Positions 18,505 to 28,308 are shown, counted from the stretch's first letter. The stretch: 64,000 nucleotides of DNA from Prevotella herbatica (GCF_017347605.1 NZ_AP024484.1:1-64000), one strand, 5' to 3'. Notes: generated by a model not told the origin, from the letters alone. Numbers and translations are program-made.

Positions 18505-18894
18505 TTAGAATGGAAGATCATCAGCACTCTCTGCACCGTCAGCATTCTGTGCTGGAGGGAATGGAGCCTGAGCTGATGGAGCTGCATTGAAAGCAGCAGG
18601 AGCTGCGCCTGCACCCAAAGTGGCTGGATCAATCTGACGAACGTCAAAAGCACGAATACTGTTAAACCAACGGCCATTATACTCATGTGCATCAATATCA
18701 AAAGATACCGATACTTCCTGACCTACCTGAATATTGAAACGCTGCAAACGCTCTGCACCAAAGACAGAGAATACCATCTTGTGAGGATATGATTCATGAG
18801 TTTCAATGACGAAATCTTGTGATTTCCATTCTCCACGGCTAGAAACACCAGTACGCTCTGTTAGAGCTACAATTACCTTACCTTGTAATTCCAT
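18505..18894 (-). CDS. DUF3127 protein with an SSB-like acidic tail
   Basis: 129-residue cytoplasmic protein of the DUF3127 family, found in Bacteroidetes and predicted to have an OB-like fold. It opens with MELQGKVIVALTERTGVSSR and contains the paired FVIETHESYPHKMVFSVFG and WFNSIRAFDVRQID strands. The last 40 residues are low-complexity (Ala, Pro, Gln) and end in ADDLPF, very like the acidic tip by which SSB proteins recruit repair enzymes. It lies divergent to dnaN. A role in single-stranded DNA metabolism is inference from the tail and fold; it is not a canonical ssb gene. Confidence 0.85.
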   Translation of the reverse strand: MELQGKVIVALTERTGVSSRGEWKSQDFVIETHESYPHKMVFSVFGAERLQRFNIQVGQEVSVSFDIDAHEYNGRWFNSIRAFDVRQIDPATLGAGAAPAAFNAAPSAQAPFPPAQNADGAESADDLPF

Positions 18895-19012
18895 AATTTA
18901 AATATATTATTTTTAAGTATACTTTATGACGACGTGAAAGATTTTACAATCCCACTTCAGTTTGCGAAATTAATAAAATAGTTCTAATAAATGAAATTTT
19001 TTATGCGTTTTT

Positions 19013-19044
19013 TTTGTTTTAAACAATGGTTTTTAGTATTTTTG
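19013..19044 (+). promoter_or_regulatory. Bacteroidetes promoter for dnaN
   Basis: TTTG (19013-19016), 20 bases, TATTTTTG (19037-19044). The leader to the ATG at 19094 would be about 45 bases. Confidence 0.75.
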
Positions 19045-19093
19045 TAATCTGAAAATATAATATCAGAACAATAACGAATAAAAGAAAATAATA

Positions 19094-20215
19094 ATGAGAT
19101 TCACATTATCAAGCGGAACACTTAACGCACGTCTACAATCACTTTCAAAAGTGATTAATAGCAAGAATTCTATTCCAATTCTTGACAGCTTCCTTTTCGA
19201 AGTGAGTAACAGTGAACTAAAAATAACTGCATCAGACAACGAGAATGTTATGACATCATCCGTTGCACTTGACGAGTGTGATGGCGAAGGCAGTTTTGCT
19301 GTACCAAACCGTACTATTCTTGACGCTGTAAAAGAGCTTCCAGAACAGCCACTGGCATTTGATGTAGATACAGAGGCACTGACCATAAAGATTCTCTATC
19401 AGAACGGTATGTATAACTTCACCGCACAGAATGCAGATGAATATCCACATACACAGACAGTTCCTGATAGTGCAACAATTATAACTCTGAACTCAACATC
19501 ACTCATTAACAATATCACACGTTCATTATTCGCTACTGCTCAGGATGAGCTAAGACCCGTAATGAATGGTATATATTTTGACCTTACAACAGACTATCTA
19601 GCTATTGTAGCAACAGACGGTCACAAGCTTGTACGCAATCAAAACTTTAATATTAAGAGTGAAACTGCAGCATCATTCATCTTGCCTAAGAAACCAGCAA
19701 CATTACTAAAGAATGTACTTAGCAAAGACGGAAGCGATGTTGTGATCAAATTTGACGATCGTTGTGCAGAGATTAAATTCGCAGACGGACAATTGTCTTG
19801 CCGCCTGATTGAAGGTAATTATCCTAACTATAACAGCGTAATTCCTGAAAATCCAAACAACATGAACATTGACCGCAAAAGCCTTATCGGAGCACTTCGC
19901 CGTGTACTTCCGTTTGCAAGCGAAAGCAGTCAGTTGATACGTTTTCACATCGAGGCTGGAAAGTTGGAAGTTTCTTCAGAAGATATTGACTTCGCTACAA
20001 GCGCAAAGGAACAAATCACATGCGAATACAGCAGTCAACCAATAAACATCGGTTTCAAGGGTAGTTCATTACAAGAAATACTTACCAATATCGAAAGCGA
20101 CGAAGTTATCTTCCAGTTGGCAGACCCTAGTAGAGCAGGAGTTATAGTACCAGCAGAGCAGCCTGAGAATGAAAACATCCTCACACTGATTATGCCAATG
20201 TTGCTGAACGACTAG
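19094..20215 (+). CDS. dnaN: DNA polymerase III beta subunit (sliding clamp)
   Basis: 373-residue ring clamp that tethers the replicative polymerase. Three repeated clamp domains are visible: the first begins MRFTLSSGTLNARLQSLSKV, the second contains RPVMNGIYFD and VATDGHKLVR, and the third contains the NPNNMNIDRKSLIGALRRV segment. The C-terminus LIMPMLLND corresponds to the conserved MPMRL tail. Here dnaN is not next to dnaA; it heads a run with an exonuclease, coaBC, DUF4835 and recN. Confidence 0.96.
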   Translation: MRFTLSSGTLNARLQSLSKVINSKNSIPILDSFLFEVSNSELKITASDNENVMTSSVALDECDGEGSFAVPNRTILDAVKELPEQPLAFDVDTEALTIKILYQNGMYNFTAQNADEYPHTQTVPDSATIITLNSTSLINNITRSLFATAQDELRPVMNGIYFDLTTDYLAIVATDGHKLVRNQNFNIKSETAASFILPKKPATLLKNVLSKDGSDVVIKFDDRCAEIKFADGQLSCRLIEGNYPNYNSVIPENPNNMNIDRKSLIGALRRVLPFASESSQLIRFHIEAGKLEVSSEDIDFATSAKEQITCEYSSQPINIGFKGSSLQEILTNIESDEVIFQLADPSRAGVIVPAEQPENENILTLIMPMLLND

Positions 20216-20239
20216 TTATCAATTTAAAATAAATATATC

Positions 20240-21094
20240 TTGAAACTAAATATTACAAAGCCCTTGATAGTCTTCGATTTAGAGACTACGGGGCTTGATA
20301 TTGTAAACGACAGAATAATACAGCTATCATATATAAAGGTTAATCCTGATGGTAGTGAGGATAGAGGCGATTATTTAGTAAATCCAAAGAAGCACATTCC
20401 TAACGAGGTTGTTGCTTTAACTGGCATTGACGACGAGAAGGTTAAGGACTCTCCTACTTTCAAGGAACTGTCATCTGAATTAAGCGAAAAATTCAAAGGA
20501 TGCGATTTTGCCGGATTTAATTCAAATAGATTTGACGTTCCAATGCTTGCTGAGGAATTTTTGCGTGCAGGTATTGACTATGACTTCTCTAAAAGCAGAC
20601 TCATCGACGCACAGACAATATTCCACAAGATGGAAAAGCGTAATCTAGCGGCTGCATACAAATTCTATTGCGGACACAAGATGGAAGATGATTTCGAGGC
20701 TCATCGTGCTGACCAAGATACAGAAGCAACATATCGTGTGCTTATGGGCGAACTTGAAATGTACACAGCTGAGAATCAAGAAGAGCCAGAAAGAGTTTTG
20801 CCTAACGACATGGACTACCTTGCGGATTTCTCAAAACAAAACGACAATGTAGACTTTGCAGGAAGAGTTGTATGGAAGCCAATAACAGATAAGGACGGCA
20901 ATCCACTTACCGACAAACAGGGTAATCCACAAAAGCAGGAGGTATTCAATTTCGGAAAGTACAAGGATATGCCTGTTGCTGAGGTGTTGAAGAAAGATCC
21001 AGGATATTACTCTTGGATGCTTGGAGCAGACTTCCCAAACAATACCAAACAGATTCTTACTCGTATCAGATTAAGAGAATTCAATAATAGATAA
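20240..21094 (+). CDS. DnaQ-like 3'-5' exonuclease with an ExoX-type C-terminus
   Basis: 284-residue DEDDh exonuclease. Motif I is VFDLETTGLD (D13, E15), motif II is FAGFNSNRFDVPML, and motif III is AHRADQDTEATY, giving the expected acidic residues and histidine. From about residue 210 a second small domain (FNFGKYKDMPVAEVL then PGYYSWMLGADFP) matches the DUF3820/ExoX C-terminal type. The start is TTG at 20240, 24 bases after dnaN; no ATG fits the conserved N-terminus. Its stop shares a base with the coaBC ATG (TAATG). Proofreading or repair is the probable role, given its linkage to dnaN. Confidence 0.9.
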   Translation: MKLNITKPLIVFDLETTGLDIVNDRIIQLSYIKVNPDGSEDRGDYLVNPKKHIPNEVVALTGIDDEKVKDSPTFKELSSELSEKFKGCDFAGFNSNRFDVPMLAEEFLRAGIDYDFSKSRLIDAQTIFHKMEKRNLAAAYKFYCGHKMEDDFEAHRADQDTEATYRVLMGELEMYTAENQEEPERVLPNDMDYLADFSKQNDNVDFAGRVVWKPITDKDGNPLTDKQGNPQKQEVFNFGKYKDMPVAEVLKKDPGYYSWMLGADFPNNTKQILTRIRLREFNNR

Positions 21095-22284
21095 TGCTAA
21101 AAGGGAAAAAAATAGTATTAGGAATTACGGGTTCAATAGCAGCCTACAAATCGTGCCTCATCATTCGCGAATTAATAAAACGCGGTGCTGAGGTACAAGT
21201 TGTTATTACCCCTGACGGAAAAGAATTTATCACACCGATAACACTTTCCGCTCTTACACATAAACCAGTGATAAGCGAATTCTTCTCACAACGTGACGGC
21301 ACATGGAATTCACATGTTGACTTAGGTTTATGGGCTGACGCAATGATCATTGCCCCATGCACAGCAAGCAGCATTGGAAAAATGGCTAACGGAATAGCCG
21401 ACAACATGCTTATTACAACATATCTTAGCATGAAAGCTCCTGTTTTCATTGCTCCTGCAATGGATCTAGATATGTATAAGCATCCATCAACACAAGCCAA
21501 TATTGAAAAGCTGAAAGAGTACGGAAACTATATCATCGAACCTGCTAGCGGATACTTGGCTAGCGGACTTGAAGGTAAGGGACGCATGGAAGACCCAGAA
21601 AAGATTGTGGAAACTCTTAACCGCCAATTCTATAAAAAAGATCTTAAAGGCAAACAGATAATGATTACTGCCGGACCAACATACGAGAAAATAGATCCGG
21701 TAAGATTCATAGGAAACTATTCTAGTGGCAAAATGGGATTTGCCATTGCAGAAGAATGCTATCAACGTGGTGCAGACGTGACACTTCTAGCTGGTCCTGT
21801 GTCTATGAAATGCTCTGATGGAATAAATAGGATTAATGTTGAGAGCTGCGAAAGCATGTATAACGAAGCCACAAAAGCTTTTAGCAACTGTGACGCAGCA
21901 ATACTATGTGCAGCTGTTGCCGACTTTAAACCGGAAAACATTGCAGACAAGAAGATAAAGCGCGAGAAGGATGACTTGATTATCCGACTAAAACCAACTC
22001 ATGATATAGCAGCATCTCTTGGCAAGATAAAGAGCGACAAACAGAAAATCGTAGCATTCGCATTGGAGACAAACGATGAGGAGATAAATGCCAAACATAA
22101 GTTGGAAAAGAAGAACGCAGACTTCATTGTGCTGAATTCAACAAGAATACCAGGTACTACATTCCGCAGTGACGAAAATCAGATAACCATTATCAGTAAG
22201 GATGGGAAAAAGGAATATGACAAAAAGCCTAAATCTGAAGTTGCGACTGATATCATTGATGAGTTGGCTTCTATTATGCAGTAA
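21094..22284 (+). CDS. coaBC: Bifunctional CoaBC (PPCS/PPCDC)
   Basis: 396-residue fusion of phosphopantothenoylcysteine decarboxylase (N-terminal, FMN-dependent) and phosphopantothenate-cysteine ligase (C-terminal), two consecutive steps of coenzyme A synthesis. The decarboxylase half shows GITGSIAAYKS, NSHVDLGLWADAMIIAPC, TASSIGKMANGIADN and APAMDLDMY. The ligase half begins near residue 187 with ITAGPTYEKIDPVRFI then GNYSSGKMG and includes AVADFKPE. Its last 68 bases overlap the signal-peptide region of the next gene in another frame. Confidence 0.95.
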   Translation: MLKGKKIVLGITGSIAAYKSCLIIRELIKRGAEVQVVITPDGKEFITPITLSALTHKPVISEFFSQRDGTWNSHVDLGLWADAMIIAPCTASSIGKMANGIADNMLITTYLSMKAPVFIAPAMDLDMYKHPSTQANIEKLKEYGNYIIEPASGYLASGLEGKGRMEDPEKIVETLNRQFYKKDLKGKQIMITAGPTYEKIDPVRFIGNYSSGKMGFAIAEECYQRGADVTLLAGPVSMKCSDGINRINVESCESMYNEATKAFSNCDAAILCAAVADFKPENIADKKIKREKDDLIIRLKPTHDIAASLGKIKSDKQKIVAFALETNDEEINAKHKLEKKNADFIVLNSTRIPGTTFRSDENQITIISKDGKKEYDKKPKSEVATDIIDELASIMQ

Positions 22285-23143
22285 TGCAGCCCACTCTCAA
22301 GAACTTCAGGCAACTATAAACATCAACCATTCGCAAATTCAAGGTACTGATAATACTGTATTCGACAATTTGCGAAATACGCTGTCACAATTTATGAATG
22401 ACAGGAAATGGACTAATCTCCAATTCCAGAAAAACGAGCGTATAGCATGCAGTTTCAATATTACCGTCACAAAATATGACAGAGCGACTAATATGTTTAC
22501 GTGCAAGGCTATCATACAAGCCAATCGTCCTGTATATAATTCAGCATACAACACAACATTATACAATAATACTGACAATGATTTCAACTTTGAGTTTACA
22601 GAATTCAATCAACTTGAATTCAATGACGAAAGTGTTGATAACCAACTAACTGCACTTTGTGCCTACTACGCATATCTGATAATAGGAATGGATATTGATT
22701 CATTTTCACCTATGGGTGGCGAGGATGTATTACAACGGTGCATGAACGTAGCCAACAACTCACAGAATCTTAACTATACCGGATGGAAGAGTTTTGATGA
22801 CAGCAAAAATAGATACGCTATCATAAATGATTATATTGACGAGGGAATGAAACCATTCCGCCAACTACAATATGATTATTATAGAAACGGAATGGATGAG
22901 ATGGCTCAAAATCCCGAAAAAGGCAGAGTGAACATATCTGCAGCTATAGAAAACGACCTTAAAACAGCTCATGAGGCACGACCAATGAGTATGCTACCGC
23001 AGATATGGACAGATTATAAAAAAGACGAACTGGCTAGCATTTACAATGGTAAAGGAACGCAGAATGAAAAAGAAAAGATATATGCTATCCTATTTGGAAT
23101 AAATGCAAGCCAAAACAACTCTTGGAACAAAATTAAAGATTAG
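22217..23143 (+). CDS. DUF4835 exported protein
   Basis: 308-residue secreted protein of the DUF4835 family, regularly found between coaBC and recN in Bacteroidetes; some databases link this family to type IX secretion under the name PorD, which I cannot verify. I chose the ATG at 22217 (MTKSLNLKLRLISLMSW) over 22202 because it leads straight into a signal peptide ending near AAHSQE. Either start lies inside coaBC. The mature protein has FEFTEFNQLEFNDES, CAYYAYLIIGMDIDSF and GWKSFDDSKNRY, typical of the family. It contains no lipobox and no enzyme motif. recN begins 5 bases after its stop. Confidence 0.85.
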   Translation: MTKSLNLKLRLISLMSWLLLCSNAAHSQELQATININHSQIQGTDNTVFDNLRNTLSQFMNDRKWTNLQFQKNERIACSFNITVTKYDRATNMFTCKAIIQANRPVYNSAYNTTLYNNTDNDFNFEFTEFNQLEFNDESVDNQLTALCAYYAYLIIGMDIDSFSPMGGEDVLQRCMNVANNSQNLNYTGWKSFDDSKNRYAIINDYIDEGMKPFRQLQYDYYRNGMDEMAQNPEKGRVNISAAIENDLKTAHEARPMSMLPQIWTDYKKDELASIYNGKGTQNEKEKIYAILFGINASQNNSWNKIKD

Positions 23144-23148
23144 CAATC

Positions 23149-24807
23149 ATGTTAAGACAGCTTTACATAAGAAATTTCACCTTGATAGACGAATTGAATA
23201 TTGCGTTCAATTCCGGCTTTTCAGTCATAACTGGTGAAACTGGTGCAGGAAAGAGTATCATACTTGGAGCTATCGGTTTACTGCTTGGACAAAGAGCTGA
23301 CCTGAAGGTTATTAAATCAGGAAAAGACAAATGTGTCATTGAAGCCCACTTTGACCTTAGCAAATATGATATGGACTCTTTTTTCACTAATAACGATATT
23401 GACTATGAACCACAAGACTGCATCATTAGAAGGGAAATAAACAAGAATGGCAAAAGCCGTGCCTTCATTAATGATACTCCTGTTCAGCTGACAATGATGC
23501 GTGAACTTGGAGAAATGCTTGTTGATATCCATAGTCAACACCAAAACCTATTATTGCAAAAAGAAGACTTTCAACTGAATGTGGTTGATATCATAGCCAA
23601 CGACAATAAAGAACTGAAAGATTACAGAAACTGTTTTGCTAAATATCACGAAGCAATAAAAGAACTTGAAAAAATCAAAGAAAGTATTGTCCAAAGTCGT
23701 GATAATGAAGAGTTTATGAGATTCCAGTTCGACGAAATAACTAAGGCACAACTTACAGACGGAGAACAGGAAACGATAGAACAGGAAACAGAGCAACTGA
23801 GTCATTCTGAGGAAATTAAGGAGGCTTTATACGATAGTGACAATGCTCTTATGGCAGAAACAAACGGAGCCGTTGAACAAGTAAAGATTGCCGCTTCAAG
23901 ACTGCAAAATATTGAGAACGTATTTCAAAACGCTAAAGAACTTGCAGAAAGGCTTTCCAACTGCCACATAGAACTGAAAGATATAGCACAGGAGATTAGT
24001 CGCGATGTTGAGAATGTGGACTTTGATCCGGACAGATTGAATAGTCTCACTCAACGACTCGATTATATATACTCTCTTGAACAAAAGTTCCGCGTAAACA
24101 GTATTACTGAATTACTGTCTATTCGTGACGATTTACAAGTTAAATTGGAAAATATAGACAACTCTGATGACACGATAAAAGAGACACAGCAAAAAGTTGA
24201 TACTCTTAAAAATGAATGTATCAGCAAAGCTGGGAAACTTACAAAGCTGCGCAGTGAAGCAGCAAAGAAAGTTGAAAAGGAAATGTCTAGTCGACTCATA
24301 CCATTAGGAATACCGAACGTACGTTTCCAGATTGAACTTATAAATAAGGAACTGTCAGAAGACGGAGCAGACAAGATTTCATTCTTGTTCAGCGCAAATA
24401 AGAGCACCCCACTCCAACCAGTTAGTCAAGTTGCATCTGGCGGTGAAATTGCACGAGTAATGCTGTCACTGAAGGCAATGATAAGTGGCGTAGTAAAATT
24501 ACCGACAATCATATTCGACGAGATTGATACCGGTGTAAGCGGTAGAGTTGCCGAAATGATGGCACAAATAATGCAGGAAATGGGAAACCATGAGCGACAA
24601 GTAATAAGTATCACTCACCTTCCACAGATTGCCGCATTAGGTTCTACGCACTATAAGGTTGAAAAAGAAGAAACTGCTGACGGGACAATAAGCAATATGC
24701 GCATGTTAAACAATGAGGAACGCATAAAAGAAATTGCCCAGATGCTGAGCGGAAGTAATATATCAGAAGAGGCCATAAACAATGCAAGGGCTCTTCTTAA
24801 ACTATAA
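23149..24807 (+). CDS. recN: DNA repair protein RecN
   Basis: 552-residue SMC-like ATPase of recombinational double-strand break repair. Walker A GETGAGKS is at residues 29-36, followed by the family's IHSQHQNLLLQ motif near 128. A central coiled coil spans roughly 155-370. The C-terminal half has the signature VASGGEIARVMLSLKAM, Walker B TIIFDEIDTGVSG and the VISITHLPQIAA switch. Length is normal. It is followed after 23 bases by a secreted protein gene that may be co-transcribed but shares no obvious function. Confidence 0.96.
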   Translation: MLRQLYIRNFTLIDELNIAFNSGFSVITGETGAGKSIILGAIGLLLGQRADLKVIKSGKDKCVIEAHFDLSKYDMDSFFTNNDIDYEPQDCIIRREINKNGKSRAFINDTPVQLTMMRELGEMLVDIHSQHQNLLLQKEDFQLNVVDIIANDNKELKDYRNCFAKYHEAIKELEKIKESIVQSRDNEEFMRFQFDEITKAQLTDGEQETIEQETEQLSHSEEIKEALYDSDNALMAETNGAVEQVKIAASRLQNIENVFQNAKELAERLSNCHIELKDIAQEISRDVENVDFDPDRLNSLTQRLDYIYSLEQKFRVNSITELLSIRDDLQVKLENIDNSDDTIKETQQKVDTLKNECISKAGKLTKLRSEAAKKVEKEMSSRLIPLGIPNVRFQIELINKELSEDGADKISFLFSANKSTPLQPVSQVASGGEIARVMLSLKAMISGVVKLPTIIFDEIDTGVSGRVAEMMAQIMQEMGNHERQVISITHLPQIAALGSTHYKVEKEETADGTISNMRMLNNEERIKEIAQMLSGSNISEEAINNARALLKL

Positions 24808-24830
24808 ATAAAAAATAAAATCACATACTT

Positions 24831-26483
24831 ATGAAAAGAATCTATTTATTGATTATGTCAATCGTCTTCTCTATATCAGGAGTATTGGCACAATCAGCAC
24901 AAGTTCAAAAAGCCTCGAAATCTGTCTTCACATTGACGACATTCAATAAAGATGGCAGTATTCTCGCATCAAGTCATGGCGTCTTTGTTGGCAAAGATGG
25001 TGAGGCTATCAGTACTTGGGCACCATTTGTTGGTGCTGATCACGCTGTTGTGGTTGATGCAAATGGCAAAACATACAATGTAGATGCAATTGTAGGAGCT
25101 AACGAATTGTATGATGTCTGCAAATTCATTGTTGACGGTAGTACAATAAAGGCTGATGTTGCTTCAACAGAAGCAAATGGCAATGTCTTTCTTCTCAACT
25201 ATTCATTAAAGAAAGCTGATATTAAGACTTTTAAGATTGCAAGTGTAGAGAAGTTTATGGACAAGTACAACTACTACATATTTTCGACAACAGCACCTGA
25301 CAACGCATCAAGCTGTCCATTCGTGAATAATAACGGACAGGTTATCGGACTCCTTCAGCATAGCAAAAATGGTGATGTACATGCTACTGACGCAAAATTT
25401 GCATCAGACATGGTTGCAAATGGTTTCACTATCAATGACGCGGTATTGAGAACATGCGGTATCAGAACAGCTCTACCTGACAACGAGAACCAAGCTTTAC
25501 TTACAATGATGATGGCAAGTGAACAGACTGATTCTATCTCACGTCAGAAGTATATTGATGACTTTATTCGTAAGTTTCCTAGCTCAACAGAAGGTTACAC
25601 CAATAAAGCTTCAAGCTATGTAAACGGAGGAAAGTTTGAGGAGGCTGACAAGGTCATGCAAACTGCATTAGAAAAAGTTGCAAAGAAAGACGAGGCTCAT
25701 TCTGAATATGCGAAAGTAATATATCAGAAAGAACTTTTCAGCAATAAACCATATACAAACTGGAGTCTAGACAAAGCTCTTGAGGAATCAAAAAAGGCTT
25801 CTGCAATAAACGACTTGGACGTATATCGTCATCAGCAGGCACAGATAACATATTCAAAAGGTGAATATCAAAATGCCTACAACATGTTTATTGCTCTAAC
25901 AAAGACCAAACTTCGCAATGGAGAACTATTTTACGAAGCTTCACAATGTAAAACCCAACTCAAAGCTCCACAGAATGAGGTAATGGCACTTCTTGACAGC
26001 GCTGTAGCAGCTTGTCCACAGCCACTTACATCAATTGCCGCACCATACGTGCTAGCACGTGGTATAGCCTATGACGCTATGAAAAATTATCATAATGCAT
26101 TGGTTGATTATAATGAATATGATTCTTTGATGTCAGGCAGACCATTGAACTCTAGTTTCTATTATACCAGATATAAATGCGAACTACAAGTACATCGTTT
26201 CCAGCAAGCACTAAACGATATAGCACGTGCTATCATCGTAACACCTAAGGAACCTACTTATTATGCAGAAATGGCTTCACTGCAAATCCGCGTAAAAAAG
26301 AATGAAGATGCCGTAAAAACTGCAACAAGATGCACTATGCTTGCCCCTGAATATCCTGATGGTTACTTATTGCTAGGTATAGCAAACAAGGAACTTGGAA
26401 ATAAGGATGAGGCTAAAAAGGCTTTAGAAAAGGCTAAATCACTGGGTGATACTCGTGCTGACGAATATTTGAAAAAGCTATAA
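24831..26483 (+). CDS. Secreted degenerate trypsin-like protease with TPR repeats
   Basis: 550-residue protein with a signal peptide (cleavage near VLAQS, residue 21). Residues 25-200 follow the fold pattern of a DegP/trypsin-like protease, but the catalytic triad seems lost: where the histidine is expected (usually NNHVV) the sequence is STWAPFVGADH, and where GNSGGP is expected it reads NASSCPFVNNNGQVIG. From about 235 to the end there are several TPR-like helical repeats (EGYTNKASSYVNGGKFEEAD; YLLLGIANKELGNKDEAKKA). I infer a periplasmic binding or scaffold protein, not an active protease. A strong hairpin region follows. Confidence 0.8.
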   Translation: MKRIYLLIMSIVFSISGVLAQSAQVQKASKSVFTLTTFNKDGSILASSHGVFVGKDGEAISTWAPFVGADHAVVVDANGKTYNVDAIVGANELYDVCKFIVDGSTIKADVASTEANGNVFLLNYSLKKADIKTFKIASVEKFMDKYNYYIFSTTAPDNASSCPFVNNNGQVIGLLQHSKNGDVHATDAKFASDMVANGFTINDAVLRTCGIRTALPDNENQALLTMMMASEQTDSISRQKYIDDFIRKFPSSTEGYTNKASSYVNGGKFEEADKVMQTALEKVAKKDEAHSEYAKVIYQKELFSNKPYTNWSLDKALEESKKASAINDLDVYRHQQAQITYSKGEYQNAYNMFIALTKTKLRNGELFYEASQCKTQLKAPQNEVMALLDSAVAACPQPLTSIAAPYVLARGIAYDAMKNYHNALVDYNEYDSLMSGRPLNSSFYYTRYKCELQVHRFQQALNDIARAIIVTPKEPTYYAEMASLQIRVKKNEDAVKTATRCTMLAPEYPDGYLLLGIANKELGNKDEAKKALEKAKSLGDTRADEYLKKL

Positions 26484-26497
26484 TATAATCTTTAAGA

Positions 26498-26549
26498 CAG
26501 ACTAACATACAATTGTTTGAATGATAAAACGAATTAATATGTTAGTCTG
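26498..26549. repeat. Perfect 12-bp inverted repeat after the TPR gene
   Basis: CAGACTAACATA (26498-26509) and TATGTTAGTCTG (26538-26549) with a 28-base spacer. It lies just before the terminator at 26601 and has no T run of its own; it may be a 3' processing hairpin. Confidence 0.6.
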
Positions 26550-26600
26550 AATTAATAATCACTTGTTATAATGGTTCTTATACCTTATAATATAGGTATG

Positions 26601-26637
26601 AATAAAGCCCTTCAAGAAATTCTTGAAGGGCTTTATT
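26601..26637. terminator. Strong bidirectional terminator
   Basis: AATAAAGCCCTTCAAG pairs perfectly with CTTGAAGGGCTTTATT across a 5-base loop. A/T flanks on both sides suit termination of the converging TPR and C69 peptidase genes. Confidence 0.88.
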
Positions 26638-26658
26638 TATTATGTGTTATTAAGAAGA

Positions 26659-28308
26659 TTACTTCTTTTGTTCTGGAACTTCAAACTTATCACCAGTAGC
26701 TTTAACAAGCTTACGGGCAAAAGACGCAGGATAACCAGGACGCATTACTGTTGCTCCAATACCTGTCTTTGTTCTGATAAACTCACCATTCTTTGTTGGT
26801 TTGACTGACATATCATTATACTTAACAATAAGATAATAAGCCAGCTTGTTCCATCTAGCAAGCATTTGCTGAGCCTCATCATTGCTATAATCATTAAGAT
26901 ACTTCAATGCTGCAGCCTTGTCATTAACATACAATTCACGTGCCTTGTTCTCAACGTTTGGTTGATTTGCGAAGTATGAACTTTCTAAACTATCACGAAC
27001 AGACTTCAACTCTGGGAACATAAGTAAATAACGTGGATAAATCATATTACTAACCCAATTGCAAACCCAGTAAGCATTCTTTGTAGAGAAAGTAACAGCA
27101 TCAGCACCAGGAGTATTATAACATTCAGGCTGAACCGTATTACCACAATATATTGGGGTATATGCAATCATATTACCATCATCATTTCCAAACCACAACA
27201 CACCACCTATTTCACGAGGAAGCCAAGAACGCATCTGACTTACATAAGAAAAACCAGTCTGCTGAGTACTTGTTGGACGCTCATTGAAATAAGACTTTCC
27301 GTCTACTTTAAACATTAATGGTGTAGGACGATATGGCATTTCCCATATACCACTACCAAAGTCTAATGTATCAGTTGCCAAAGGAGTTCCTTCATAATGG
27401 TCTCTCATAGCCATTTGAACATCCTTTACAGAAAGTTTCTTGTTTGGAATAACCCATAGAGGCATATCCTCGGCATTTTCATCCTTTCCTTCTGCCCAAG
27501 GTAGATAACGGCTGAAACCGTCTGTGAAATGATTAAAGAAAGCCCATACACGAGCATCACAGAAACGACGACCAGAAAAATCAGGTTTAGCATAAGCCAT
27601 TTTCCAAGAGAAATCAATGTCCTTTCCTGTAAACCAGCCCTTCTTTCTTGCATAAGAAATAACGTTCTTACTATACATTACATTCTTATGGTCTTTCATA
27701 TTGAATTTACCAATACGACTTTGATTTGCATGTGCGCAAATAGCATTATCAGGTATGCGTTGAGCAACCCAAATTGCACTCTTGCTCCCTGCTCCACAAC
27801 CCATCATCTCCATTATCCAAGCCTCATTAGGATCACAAATGGTAAAGGTCTCGCCCTCACTATTATATCCGTATTTCTCGGCTAAAGATGTCATAACCTT
27901 TATAGCCTCACGCGCATTGCGTGAACGTTGAAGAGCTAAGTATATAAGACTACCATAATCAATGGTACTAGTAGAGTCAACCATTTCAGGACGACCACCA
28001 TAAGTAGTTTCTCCAATAGTCACCTGAAACTCATTGATATTTCCAATAACATTATATGTAACAGGAGCCTCTGGTATCTGCCCATGACAAGCCTTTGTAT
28101 CCCAATCAATAATCTTACGCATTTCTCCCTTAGCATGAACACCAGCAGGATAATGAGCTAGACCAATAAACATGCCGTAATCATCAGCATTATAAGAACA
28201 GATAACACTTCCGTCTGCACTAGCTTTCTTTCCAACAATAAAATTGGTACATGCCATAGCAGCAGATGCGCTCAATGTAAAGATAGCAATTAAAATTTGT
28301 TTCTTCAT
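26659..28308 (-). CDS. C69-family dipeptidase
   Basis: 549-residue N-terminal-nucleophile peptidase of family C69/U34. After a signal peptide (KKQILIAIFTLSASAAMA) the mature protein would start with the catalytic cysteine in ACTNFIVGKKASADGS (C20). NVIGNINEFQVTIGETTYGG and WIMEMMGCGAGSKSAIWVA are further family segments. It is exported and probably periplasmic, cleaving short peptides. It is the last gene of the long minus-strand run, 13 bases after nadC. Confidence 0.9.
   Translation of the reverse strand: MKKQILIAIFTLSASAAMACTNFIVGKKASADGSVICSYNADDYGMFIGLAHYPAGVHAKGEMRKIIDWDTKACHGQIPEAPVTYNVIGNINEFQVTIGETTYGGRPEMVDSTSTIDYGSLIYLALQRSRNAREAIKVMTSLAEKYGYNSEGETFTICDPNEAWIMEMMGCGAGSKSAIWVAQRIPDNAICAHANQSRIGKFNMKDHKNVMYSKNVISYARKKGWFTGKDIDFSWKMAYAKPDFSGRRFCDARVWAFFNHFTDGFSRYLPWAEGKDENAEDMPLWVIPNKKLSVKDVQMAMRDHYEGTPLATDTLDFGSGIWEMPYRPTPLMFKVDGKSYFNERPTSTQQTGFSYVSQMRSWLPREIGGVLWFGNDDGNMIAYTPIYCGNTVQPECYNTPGADAVTFSTKNAYWVCNWVSNMIYPRYLLMFPELKSVRDSLESSYFANQPNVENKARELYVNDKAAALKYLNDYSNDEAQQMLARWNKLAYYLIVKYNDMSVKPTKNGEFIRTKTGIGATVMRPGYPASFARKLVKATGDKFEVPEQKK

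Noticed and set aside
18505..18894. Canonical single-strand binding protein (ssb)
   Set aside because: Only the acidic tail resembles SSB; the body matches the DUF3127 pattern and lacks the SSB OB-fold motifs.
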